64,000 nucleotides of DNA from contig JAJEKV010000036.1 in NCBI GenBank assembly GCA_021234155.1, forward strand, positions 13,031,426 to 13,095,425, written 5' to 3'. The position numbers and the translations under genes were made by a program. A model generated the notes under the pieces. The model made no database searches. It had not been told where the DNA came from and saw nothing but the letters and a program-made list of their open reading frames with translations. This stretch comes from Isoetes taiwanensis (taxonomy: Eukaryota > Streptophyta > Lycopodiopsida > Isoetales > Isoetaceae). This document shows positions 34,525 to 44,219 of the stretch, piece by piece (the first letter of the stretch is position 1; each line of letters opens with the position of its first letter).

Positions 34525-34552
34525 TTTGTACCCCAATATCTAACTTAGACCC
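34525..34552 (-). repeat. Right terminal inverted repeat of the 7-kb transposon
   Basis: 28 bp, perfect reverse complement of 27511-27538; followed by flank 'atgtgtgtaaatg' which matches 35812 onwards in the uninterrupted duplicate. Confidence 0.95.
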
Positions 34553-35590
34553 ATGTGTGTAAATGTGTGTACCTTGGTTAGTATGTCCTTGAATTCCTGG
34601 AATCAATTTCATGTTCAACTTGGAGCATATATTATTTCATTTGTGAGATTTATAGAACAGCTCGAATCCTTGCTTTCCAAAATTAAACCGAGTAAAGTGC
34701 ATTAAGTCTGTGTAGTGTATAGCAGGCTCACAGAGCCAAAATACATCCTCACCCATATCATGTTTAATCAGCACCCCTTGCAAGTCTGTCACCATTAACC
34801 TCCCATTGGAGCACCCCTTGCAAGTCTGTCACCATCAACAATCCATTGAAGCGCTCATGTGTCCATTGAGAAAATGCCTGCAGCATAGAGCAAGGTTGAT
34901 AAACGATTTCAATTTACATGCTAGAAGATCAGATTAATCAAACAATGGCCTTTGCTACAGACAGCTAGTGTTGCTTGAAGTTATGGAGGTCACGATTTGA
35001 ACATTTGACATGATCACAACAACGGAGCTGTAAACACACAGTAGATGATAGAAGTTCCTAGAGCAGGAAAAGACAAAATCAATAGATTTAAGGTATCACT
35101 TTGCTTCACTTTAAAAGTCTTTTGGGTTTTGAATGGGAGGAAAATTGAATAGAACAATGTAAAGAAGTGCCTAACCTGTACTGTTGTAGCATAATCTCGT
35201 GTGTTGACATATCCAGCATTGTTAGAGTATCTCATCCAATCCCCTTTAAGTACTTTTTCCATGTTATAAAACTTCAGATTCTGACTAGTATCCACCTCCA
35301 ACATAGACACCAAAGTAAAGTTGACCTGTATTTGTTCAAAAGAAATGTAGTTTGAACTAAGATGGAAAGAGATTGATCTAGCATGCCCTAATTTTGGACA
35401 AGTTGACGACTTAATAGAAAACTCATCTGAAAGTACAATGCAGTTCATGATTCTGAAAACAAGCTCTAATATGAGAGTAGATATGCACCTCATATTGAAA
35501 TTCAACTACATATCTTCATTTTGAAAAGACAAAGTTGATATGTGAAAACCTGCTTTGTCCCTCCAAGCATTCTGGTACGCTTGTTATGGT
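34553..35590 (-). pseudogene. Alpha-kinase tandem duplicate, copy A (decayed)
   Basis: Near-copy of 35811-36540. It encodes the second half of an alpha-kinase domain on the minus strand: FYNMEKVLKGDWMRYSNNAG (about 35270-35210) then, after an intron, the GLLMVTDLQGV...DVFWLCEPAIH exon (34790-34600). The zinc-site motif reads SHK, then TGA, then NNIC: the first zinc Cys codon is changed to TGA, unlike copy B (SHKCNNIC). An internal 48-bp direct duplication ('caccccttgcaagtctgtca' twice, 34760-34840) also breaks the exon. The 7-kb transposon inserted just downstream of its last exon. Confidence 0.85.
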
Positions 35591-35594
35591 TTTT

Positions 35595-37399
35595 CTCAGT
35601 ACCATATTATAAGTCCTGTTTATGCATTACGTCATTAATCCCGCATTAATCGTCATGCACATTCTATCAAAATGCAGTGAGGCAAGTTCCACCACATTGT
35701 GTGATGTATAGAAGTCAAAATTCAGAATCACAATGGTTTTGAATATTTACCATTTGGGAAATTCATGAAATCACCCACAGTAGCTAGTTTCCATTTCCCT
35801 AAAGGACATGTGTGTAAATGTGTGTACCTTGGTTAGTACGTCCTTGAATTCCTGGCATCAATTTCAAGTTCAACTTGGAACATATATTATTGCATTTATG
35901 AGATTTATAGAACAACTCGAATCCTTGCTTCCCAAAATTGGTAGGAGTAAAGCGCATTAAGTCTGTGCAGTGTATAGCAGGATCACAGAGCCAAAACACA
36001 TCCTCACCCATATCATGTTTAATCAGCACCTCTTGCAAGTCTGTCACCATCAACAACCCATTGGAGCGCTCGTGTGGCCAGTGAGAAAATGCCTGCAGCA
36101 TAGAGCAATGTTGATAAACGATTTCAATTTACATGCCTAACCTGTACTGTTGCAGCATAATCCCGTGTGTTGACATATCCAGCATTGTTAGAGTATCTCA
36201 TCCAATCCTCTTGAAGTACTTTTTCCATGTTATAAAACTTCAGATTCTAACTAGTACCCACCTCCAACATAGACATTAAAGTAAAGTTGACCTGTATTTG
36301 TTCAAAAGAAATGTACTTTGAACTAAGATGGAAAGGGATTGATCTAGCATGTCCTAAATTTGGACAAGTTGACGACTTAATAGAAAACTCATCTGAAAGT
36401 ATAATGCAGTTCATGATTCTGAGAACAAGCTCTAATATGAAAATAGATATGCACCTCATATTGAAATTCAACTATATATCTTCGTTTTGAAAAGACAAAG
36501 TTGATATGTGAAAACCTGTTTTGTCCCCCCAAGCATTCTGGTACGCTTGTTAAATTCTGTAGCCATCTGGATAGCCACTGATTGCACTTCCATCTATTCC
36601 AAGTAGTCCTTTTTTGTATGTACTTCTTTTGTATTCTCTTTAAATGCCACCTTAAACCTCTTGACAACCATATCTAGTTGCTTTCTCTGATTATCCACCA
36701 GACGTGCATAGAAAGGCCATCTTGTTGCACCCTCACCACTAAACGGATTTGGAGCAATCCTGACTTCCACATATCCCATTGTTTCGCATTCAAGACTTCC
36801 TCCAGAGCCTATATTTTCCAGCAGGTCGTTCAGGCTTTTGCACTACTTAGATTTATACTGCTTCCCTAATTGTGACGGGATCAAGTTCCATGATGGTATC
36901 GAAGGAACCACCATACAAGGAACATATTTGCTCGTTGTGAAATTACCTTTGCTGCTAGACAGAGTCCTCGATATAGTTTTACTGCATACTGTCACAACTT
37001 CTTTTGCAATTTCCATAGGGTTTTCGCCTAGCACTCCTTCATATATCCAATCTCCTCTTCTGACAGCCTTCTTGAACTCTTGGATCATTTTCCTGGTAGA
37101 ATTATTTAGATGCTGGAAGGAATAAGCTGAGATTGGCTAATCTCTCGCAAAACCTGGAGCAATTTGGTAATGTCTCGACCATTTTTGTTGCCTCGAGGAT
37201 AATAATCATCGATTTCATTGTTGTGAAACCTAGAGCCATGGCAAGGTGCATCAGCAATATGAATTATGATCCTATTTGTAGATTCCCAGCTCAACTGACC
37301 AATATTTTCAAGGCCTGAGAAGACGTCTTCCGCTGTATCACCACCTCCAAAAGCTCGAACATCAGACAGGCGCCGCATAACTAAGCAAGTTCGGCACAA
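35595..37399 (-). pseudogene. vWA plus alpha-kinase (VwkA-like) gene, copy B, 5'-truncated
   Basis: Reading 37399 to about 35800 on the minus strand: a von Willebrand A domain piece (RLSDVRAFGGGDTAEDVFSG, IIIHIADAPCHGSRFH, DDYYPRGNKNG), then a linker exon (37088-36843), then the N-lobe of an alpha-kinase (PFSGEGATRWPFYARLVDNQ, with Lys-containing VVKRFK, and EVQSVAIQMATEFN), then EKVLQEDWMRYSNNAG (about 36210), and the C-lobe exon with LMVTDLQEV (catalytic-loop Asp), CDPAIHCTD, GKQGFELFYKSHKCNNIC (zinc-binding His/Cys). Alpha-kinases phosphorylate targets such as myosin heavy chain or eEF2. The vWA pairing is known from Dictyostelium VwkA and fungal relatives. The 5' end of vWA is cut where repeat R1 begins (37366-37399). 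It could be an intact 3' portion of a gene whose start was displaced; I classify it as disrupted. Confidence 0.85.
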
Positions 37400-37760
37400 A
37401 TCCTTGAAGCTGAGCTCAGATTCTTCCCCTTTTTTCAGATATGGCTGGCACTATCCCTGAGATATGAGCTCAATATATCTATTTTGGCACACTCCTTTTT
37501 TCTACCTCTCAGATTCATGTTTTGCCTGCCTTTCTGGCATAAAAGATGGAGGCATCGGAAAACTCTGCAAGCTCTGAAGAGAGACTTGAAGCTGCGTTTC
37601 TGTTGAAACAATAAAGATAGAAGCTTCTGTTAGCCGGAGGACATATCAGACAGACTTTAAGTTTTCTCTCTGATGCACTTATCTGATGCTATTATCACAA
37701 GTTGAAAACATGCCATATCCTAGACTGGCTATCGGCTACACAGTGAAAGAAGAACCTCGC

Positions 37761-38407
37761 TGTTACGAATGCTCTAATCTTCCTGCAAATTCATCAACTA
37801 ATTAGAAAGCAAAATACTACAGGGTACTCGTTTTACCACCCAACCGGACCAACTAGAAGAGATATCACCAAGTCAAGCTACTCCGCAAGACTGTATAAGA
37901 ACAAACTCTTTCTAGCCACCAACCACTGGTGTTACATAAACTCCTTCTAATGATATGATCAAGCAAGGAACAAGAGAAGATACTAGAAGGTAAGGCTAGG
38001 CTCATCATCAACATAGGAAGAAGCAGATCTAGCTGTGCAGTCAACTCAGACCCCTATGCACCTTTCTGGGCATAACTTTCAAACCGTAAGGAATCTATGG
38101 ACAACCAAGCCCAATCTGGAAACTAGACTTCAAGAGCTTTCTAACAAGGTAAGGATCGCCGATTTCTGAGTTGTGGTTGCGGAGATATCATATCTCAAAG
38201 TTGTCCTTCTATTTATAGGCAACAATACCTTTTTTTGCCTTTTTGCCTCTAAATAAAGGTCAAGGTTTATTTTTAGCTCTCTCTTTGATAATAGCAAGGC
38301 TTAGACATACTGGATGACTTTCTTACTTGATCATATCAATAAATATTGTTCCATGCAAGGCCACTCCCCCGAGCACCATTATTAGTTATTAACCTTAAAC
38401 CATATCA
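37761..38407. mobile_element. Solo LTR, 647 bp, 5-bp target duplication CTCGC
   Basis: Starts TGTTACGAATGC and ends ATATCA, i.e. the canonical TG...CA termini, with CTCGC on both sides (37756-37760, 38408-38412). In the intact repeat R1 that site is a single CTCGC. A TATTTATA box near 38212 and AATAAA signals (38251, 38338) fit LTR promoter and polyadenylation functions. No internal retroviral-like region is present, so it arose by recombination between two LTRs. Superfamily (Copia or Gypsy) cannot be told from the LTR alone. Confidence 0.88.
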
Positions 38408-38417
38408 CTCGCCCACT

Positions 38418-39702
38418 AAAGCACGGGTAAAAAAACGGGATTTTGAGAATTTTGAATGACCTCGTCTAGGCCCACCATAAGCGAAAAGTGGTTCCGCTTT
38501 AATTCAAGCCCACGTTGGGCGGGACAATTTGAAATTCGAATATAAGATTCTAAAGTCATACCTAAATATATATGAGCACAGCTCAGCAGCAAACATGCAC
38601 TTGACGACGGGGAAGTTCGAACAGGAGGTCGGCTGCCATAGCGTGGATCGCCATAGCCCAGTTTTGGCAGGAATAAGAGGGCGCCATCGCCGAAAATCGC
38701 CATAGCCAGAGGCTTTTTTTGGAGGCAGAGGCGGCCATGGGCAGAGCAGGTGTTTTGAGGATCTATGCCTTCTATGAGATTCTATTTCCAAGGCCTTTGT
38801 TATCTCCGAGCCAAAACTCAATCAATGGAAACTCTATCGCCAACAAACGGGGAGGAAGAACAGGAAAGGGGGAGTTGCTGGATCGCCATAGCCGGAGTTC
38901 GCCATAGCTTTGCACCTGGCTTTGCTATAGCTGAGCTCGCCATACCCCGAGCTTTTATATTAGGGTCGCCATGACAAGAGCATGCATGCCTGAGTTGAAG
39001 CTTCTGGATCGCCATACAGAACTAGTCTAATGGATCTTGTTGTTGCCTGTTGTATGCTTAGCCATCGACTTTTAATCTTGCCTTGTTGGCCTGTTCTATG
39101 CCGTCATAGCCGGATTCACATATTCTTATTCACAGATGCAGGTTATTCACAGATTTTTCTTCTTTTTCGTTTCCTTCTAAATTGTACGAGATCGTGCTTG
39201 CTTCCTGCAGCGATGCTTTACAGTCTTCTCTCTGGTTCACAAAATCGCCATTGCGTTTCTTTCGAGCACAAGAAACACAAAAATAAGGCAGACACAGCTC
39301 AGGCAAATCGCTGCAACGATGTCTCTGAGCTAAAAAAAATAAAACTTATTTAGGATATTATAAATTTATTTGGTAATTCTGTTAACAATGCTTACTTTAG
39401 ACCCATTAAATTGAATGTATATTTGTCATGAGGTGCCCAATGTGCACCCATTTTGCACTCATATTTTGTTTTAGAAGATCGCAATGGCGATCTTTGCGAA
39501 TAAATGTGCCTTAAAAAATACATGTATTGGTCCTTTATGATCATAATTATCGCAGTCGCGATTTGCTCAATATATTTTGCACGTTTTTGCTTCACCAATG
39601 AGGTCTTCGTGAACAACTTTTAGTGCTTTATACGGCCATTGCAACCTATTTCAATGTCAAACGAGAATTCCAAATTTCTCTAATTAATGAATTTATGCAT
39701 AC
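38418..39702. other. Unidentified 1.28-kb insertion with repeated 'CGCCATAGC' phrases
   Basis: Lies inside repeat R1 with possible 5-bp direct repeats ACTAA at the edges. The middle (38630-39020) is rich in 'ggatcgccatagc', 'ttcgccatagct' and 'ctcgccatacc' variants (at least seven). No protein domain is recognised on either strand, and no TIR or poly(A) was seen. It may be a non-autonomous element or captured gene leader sequence. Confidence 0.4.
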
Positions 39703-40045
39703 TAACGAGGATGACCGCCAGTTTAATGGCTGTATTGGAGCAGTTTTTTGAATATACTAGGTATATACCAGCATATCCTTGGAATATGCTAAGAACCCAC
39801 CTCACCGAGGGTTTGCCCCCCAGGGGCAACCCAAAAATGAGTTTGAAGGTCAACATTCCCTAAAAGAGTATAGTCCACGTGGCAGCACAGCATTGGACTA
39901 GAGGTCAGAAATTATGCCAGACATTTAAGTGTTGGATAAACCACATGCCAAGAATCTGGCGAGTGATAACGGGGACAAAAGCAGCTATACCCACATGTGG
40001 ACATATATATATAATAACATGGATACAGATCTAGCTTTTGAGAAG

Positions 40046-41158
40046 ATGAGAATGGTTGTCATTTACGCAGCGCTTGCAGCTATGGCGATGGCCACCATAA
40101 CTCTGGCCCAGGTCCCTATTCCTCACAGATATGACGGTTTTTCTTATTATCCCATTCAAAATGAACCCGTCCTTCTGGAGGCCTTCTTCGATCCGCTCTG
40201 CCCATATAGCAAAGCCTCTTGGCCTGCTGTGGAACAGTTAATTCAGGAGCTTGCGCCGCGCCTATGTTTCACCCTTCATACTTTCCCACTTCCGTGAGTT
40301 ATCTATTTCTCTGATTTTTTTTCTGTTTTGTTATACTATCAGGCCCATCTTTTAGGATCATTTATCTTGAGGAAAAATCAGGAATAATGTGGTAGATGTT
40401 CTGTTTGTTTCTTTGTCAGCTGCATAATGTTTTGTTTGTATATCAGCGTTTTTAAACATTCTCCTTCCTTTAATGTCTTATATTTGTTTGATTTGATTAC
40501 AGTTACCATCACAACTCTTTCTTTTCGTCAAGGGCTCTGCATATAGTACATAACATGAACTCTTCATTGACATACCCTGTTCTTGAGCTTTTCTTTGAAC
40601 ACCAGGTATATAGCTGACTTTATCTCTTTATCATTACAGTTATGTGGATAAGTTTCCAATATAATTATCTATGCAGGATGAATTTTCCAATCAATATACC
40701 TCAAATGAGACACCAAACAGTGTAATAAAAAGGTTTGGCAAATTAGTATCTGAACAATTTGGAAGTGACCTGTTTGACAATTTTGTTGCTGGATTTAATG
40801 ATCAAGCAACTGATCAGGCAACTCGGATATCATTTAAGGTGCGAATGCGTGTGTTAGCAATTTTCTATATGTTAGATATTCTAGGATACTTCTCATTATC
40901 ACTTCCTTTTAGGATGTTTTATTAAGTTTAAATATAGACGGAGTTTAAGATCTTTTGTGTGCTCAAGCATTGGGTGCTGGTTTGCTATTTTGTTGACAGT
41001 ATGCATGTTCAAGAGGAATAACTGGAACGCCTATATATTTATTGAATGGTGTCCGTGTTGAAGATGCTGATTCGACATGGAGCGTTGATGACTGGCGCGA
41101 TCTTGTAGCCCCATTGTTGATTGATCCAAGAGGACAACCTGGGACAAGAACATTGTAG
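40046..41158 (+). CDS. Secreted thioredoxin/DsbA-fold protein, four exons, 223 aa
   Basis: Exons 40046-40293, 40503-40605, 40677-40838 and 41000-41158 join in phase with GT-AG introns and end in TAG. The N-terminus is a clear signal peptide (MRMVVIYAALAAMAMATITLA before Q), so secretion or ER entry is expected. The thioredoxin-like core starts EPVLLEAFFDPLCPYSKASW: the active-site position reads CPYS, so only one redox Cys is present in that motif, as in other plant 'thioredoxin superfamily' homologues. Later segments YHHNSFFSSRALHIVHNM, a helical insertion (DEFSNQY...FNDQATDQATRISFK) and GITGTPIYLLNGVRVEDADS (the cis-Pro loop, TPIYLLNG) complete the DsbA fold. An in-frame upstream ATG exists at 39929 but would bury the signal peptide. 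It is the one apparently intact host gene in the window. Substrate is unknown. Confidence 0.88.
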
Positions 41159-41741
41159 GAAGGTTTACATGTAAAGGCATTGGATTAGTATTGTAAAGTT
41201 CATAGGTAGCTAATCAGTAATCCAAAAGCTTGGCAAATAAGGTTATGATCTCTATTGTCTGGCATATAATCTCTTAGTTATGCTGCAGATGCAGGATAAG
41301 TAATCTCTTTGGAAGCTTTGTAAAGAATGCAAAGAACGAAAGTAAACTTAGCCCCCTTTGCTTTTCCTTTGCACCCTTTGCATATTTTATCTTTTAGATG
41401 CTCAATTTTGATGGTAAATGTCCGACATTCATGATCTTACTTGCAAACCTGTTGCAAGATAATATGCCATAGAAATTGGCTGAAGCAAATACGAATCTTG
41501 GAGCACACCAGCACTTCAATATAAGTGTGAACAAGAACGTTGTCTTGCACGGATGCATTTCAAGGACATGTAATTTAAAGGCTCATTGGGTCCGTGGGAT
41601 GTCGTGTAAATTTTGGCTTCTTAATGCATAGAAAAATGTGCATTGACCACACATTCTGGTGTGGAACATTTTGTTATGGAAGGCCTGTCGACATGTGGCA
41701 GGCACGTCACAATGTGCTGTTAACTGCACATTTTTATGGAA

Positions 41742-41870
41742 GGAGTAATTTGTTCCACCTTGAAATTTCGTTGTGAAATTTCGAGCTGACCTGGCGGGCC
41801 ACGAGCCGCGAGGGGCCCGCCAGGTCAGTTCGAAATTTCACACGAAATTTCAAGGTGGAACAAATTCTCC
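41742..41870. mobile_element. Fold-back element with ~55-bp arms
   Basis: The sequence reads GGAGTAATTTGTTCCACCTT..., then an inner GC-rich GAGCTGACCTGGCGGGCC, a short loop, GGCCCGCCAGGTCAG, and the matching AAGGTGGAACAAATTCTCC. Each arm contains CACCTTGAAATTTCG. Two related partial copies follow at 41871-41910 and 44941-44998. No coding region; a small foldback MITE. Confidence 0.8.
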
Positions 41871-42199
41871 GACGAAATTTTAATCCACCTTGAAATTTTT
41901 GCCCGTTCATTTCTTGTTCCTTTTGGCTGCGGCGTGGTCTCCAACGGGAGCTTCTTGCGCCTCTTGCTGTCGGAGCTTCTTGCGTATCTTCCTGTGTTAG
42001 ATCAATAGATTAGGCTTAAAGATCAGTGGATTAGGCTGGCGCTTGATGAGCGCCTTCGTTTTTTGGTGTTTCTTCCCGAGTTTTTGCCAAATAACTTCGG
42101 AAGGGTATCTTCTTGGCACTAAAATAACTTCGGAAAGGTGTTTTCTTGGCGCTACAGTGATATAGTTTGCATGCAAGATATTAGGTGAAAGATGCTTTC

Positions 42200-42857
42200 A
42201 CCTTTGCCTTTTTTTTTCTATTGTTTTGATTTTTCGCTAACTGATGCTTGTTTTCTTGCAGATCTCGGTTCCGCAAGAAAGTTGGAGCACCGTGCCACTG
42301 TAGCAATATTCTTCGATTAGAACCGCAGTAACAGGGCATGTTTTATAAGTCTTAATGAAATAGAGGTAAACACAAGTCAAGATGGGGTCAACGATGGGGC
42401 CCACCTATCTTGCTTGACTTACCCCTAACATTTGATAAAACCATTGGAAAAATATCATGCTTCGCACTTAGCAGCCAAACAAGAATGTTAAACATTGAAA
42501 ATAGAGAATGATGAGCCTGGGGAGTCGAACCCCAGTAGAAGATCCCACGCTCATCCAGGCATACTAGGCATCTCAAAGGAGAGATGCCTAGTATACCTAG
42601 GGGCCGAAGCCCACTAACAAACAAAAGGAGTTAGTAACAACAGATTATTTCAATATATAAAGAGCCACTCTGAAACTCGGTTTATACAGCAGCCTCATGC
42701 AAAACAATCAACACGTGTCAAGAGCATACCTGCCAATGAAGACCAAGCTGCAACAAATTGAACAACACATTCAGAAAATAACCAACTTTCTCATTTATAA
42801 AAGCATAAGCAGTTCTTCCAGGTCACACAAAAACAGAAACAAGGACATGAAAACAGA
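42200..42857. other. No protein gene; contains tRNA-like minus-strand B box
   Basis: Apart from a tRNA-like block at 42510-42600, no coding sequence is supported. A plus-strand 61-codon ORF (42697) has no features. A perfect-ish hairpin 'atactaggcatctc/gagatgcctagtat' lies at 42567-42596. Confidence 0.4.
42512..42600 (-). mobile_element. tRNA-derived SINE fragment
   Basis: On the minus strand a T-arm with stem TGGGG/CCCCA and loop TTCGACT (GGGGTTCGACTCCCC, 42533-42519) is preceded about 35 bases upstream by an A-box-like block and a hairpin. It does not fold into a complete tRNA, so a SINE body or a degraded tRNA copy is likely. Confidence 0.5.
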
Positions 42858-44219
42858 TCAGTTCATGGGCGCGCCACTCTGAGCATGCCTAATCAGCTCA
42901 TCCAACCGCCGAATCTCTTGCACGAGCAAGACTCTAGCTAAGCTCATATGAGAGCGCAGCACATGTAACTCAGACACAGGTACCCCCAATTGATCCCATT
43001 CCACAGCAGAGATAGCATTCTGGATCGAAGTATAGAACCCATTGAGCTGCCTCCTAAGCAAGCGCAAGGACGCCGCAATCCTATGCGCTTCAGTTCCCAC
43101 CTGCATGATGCTACTAACACATTCTTGAGCAGAGAATATGGCCTCAGGCTCAGCCGAGAATATGACCGGATCTGGATGTGAAGCTTCAACTCTAGAGGAA
43201 ATATAGGAATCAGGCAAAGATAGTGATGGACACTCTGCAACTAAGAACCAAATAAAGCCATGAAAAAAAGACAAAATTGTACACTCGAAAGCCAACAAAT
43301 ATGATCATCCAACAGCCATGGTGCAATCACCCCTGTGCACGGGGATGAAATCCACACCAGGCTCCAAAACAACCACATCATCACTGTCATGACTATAAGT
43401 TTCATCACAAACATCCTGGAAATTAAAGTCTTGCTCATCCTCAGGGATACTATCATCCCAATACCTTCTCCTCCCAGGGCCATTTCGCTCTACAGGCACG
43501 AACCCAGCAGGTAGCCAAACAAAATAGTTCTCATGTCGGAGGGCATGCATTGAGAAGGATTTAGGAGCACCCTCCATGCTGCCCGGACACGGTGCTCGTT
43601 AATGTGGGCAGTATTGGAAGGTATAATCCAAGAACTGGATAGTGTAAACTTACCAGAACGTATCATTCTGGCCAATGTAAACAGGAGGCTAGCAGTCATC
43701 TTACGGTTGCCATGATAGTTAACATAATGGGCAGCACGATTAAGCAAATTCTTATTATCAAGCACAACTAAGTTCTTGGTGTCACCAGCTCCCCATTTCA
43801 GGTATAAATCCTTACCTTTCTCGATGCAATCCTCACTGATATTATGAAGGTGACAGACATAGTGGACCTTTCCAAAATCTTTCATACAATAACCAACCAT
43901 ACCTTCAAAACAGTGAAGGCGGGTATTCTTCAAGGCTTTACAGACCAGGATAACACCAGGAGGCTTACTAGCCCAGTTAAATTCCTTCTTAATGCAATCA
44001 TTCATGGCCTGGGGGTTTTGAAACGCCCTCTAAAGACAGCCTGACAGTGCAAGTGGTCTACAGTAGCACCCCTTTCCATAGCTACAGCTCCGGCAACACA
44101 CCTCCTATCACAAAAACCAACAAGGCCATCGTAGAAACTCACAGGGACATCCTGCCCAGACAAACCTAGGGTCACACTCACATCTATCAGGTTCCAATCC
44201 TGATCAAGAAAAAAAATCC
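42858..44219 (-). pseudogene. Replitron-like HUH endonuclease gene
   Basis: The minus strand reads an N-terminal block WNLIDVSVTLGLSGQDVPVS, AVAMERGATVDHLHCQAVF (44095-44040): HLH is the metal-binding HUH motif and the 'ERG..xHLHxQ' context is that of replitron Rep proteins. After a 1-bp shift the next block (44005-43490) has HCFEGMVGYCMKDFGKVHY (catalytic Tyr in GYCMKD), SEDCIEKGKDLYLKWGAGDTKN, RMIRSGKFTLSSSWIIPS and DMRTILFG, in the order seen in replitron HUH proteins of algae and some plants. An acidic segment follows (43577-43305) and then a helical tail (43298-42858). HUH enzymes nick one DNA strand and join covalently to its 5' end. Frame breaks between segments could be introns or mutations. 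I found no element ends. Confidence 0.7.

Larger units (their letters stand above)
27511..34552. mobile_element. 7,042-bp TIR DNA transposon with transposase and a RING/phosphatase gene
   Basis: Bounded by perfect 28-bp terminal inverted repeats (27511-27538 and 34525-34552) beginning GGGTCTAAGTTAGATATTGG. The paralogous empty site at about 35805-35815 (ggacatgtgtg) shows that DNA to the left and right of the insertion is contiguous in the uninterrupted duplicate. Target duplication is ambiguous: flanks are ...acatAT and ATgtgt, allowing a 2-bp AT duplication or none. It contains a five-exon transposase gene on plus (27837-30904) and a convergent multi-domain gene on minus (34282-31430). The transposase carries a conserved 'WSDD...QFK' and 'HGKGEHDGQG' signature typical of RNase H-fold transposases, but I cannot assign a named superfamily. 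Both genes carry stops, so this copy is probably inactive. Confidence 0.88.
37366..39836 (+). repeat. Dispersed repeat R1, copy split by two insertions
   Basis: R1 sequence runs 37366-37760, continues 38413-38417, and resumes at 39703-39836, ending in the same hairpin terminus (GGGTTTGCCCCCCAGGGGCA then ACCC). The interruptions are the solo LTR (37761-38407) and a 1.28-kb unidentified insertion (38418-39702) flanked by the direct repeat ACTAA. Comparison with the intact copy (25823-26358) locates the breaks exactly. Confidence 0.8.

Noticed and set aside
27511-34552. Assigning the 7-kb element to Sola, Zisupton/KDZ, Academ or PIF/Harbinger
   Set aside because: Target duplication is ambiguous (AT or none) and the transposase motifs could not be matched to a named superfamily from memory with confidence.
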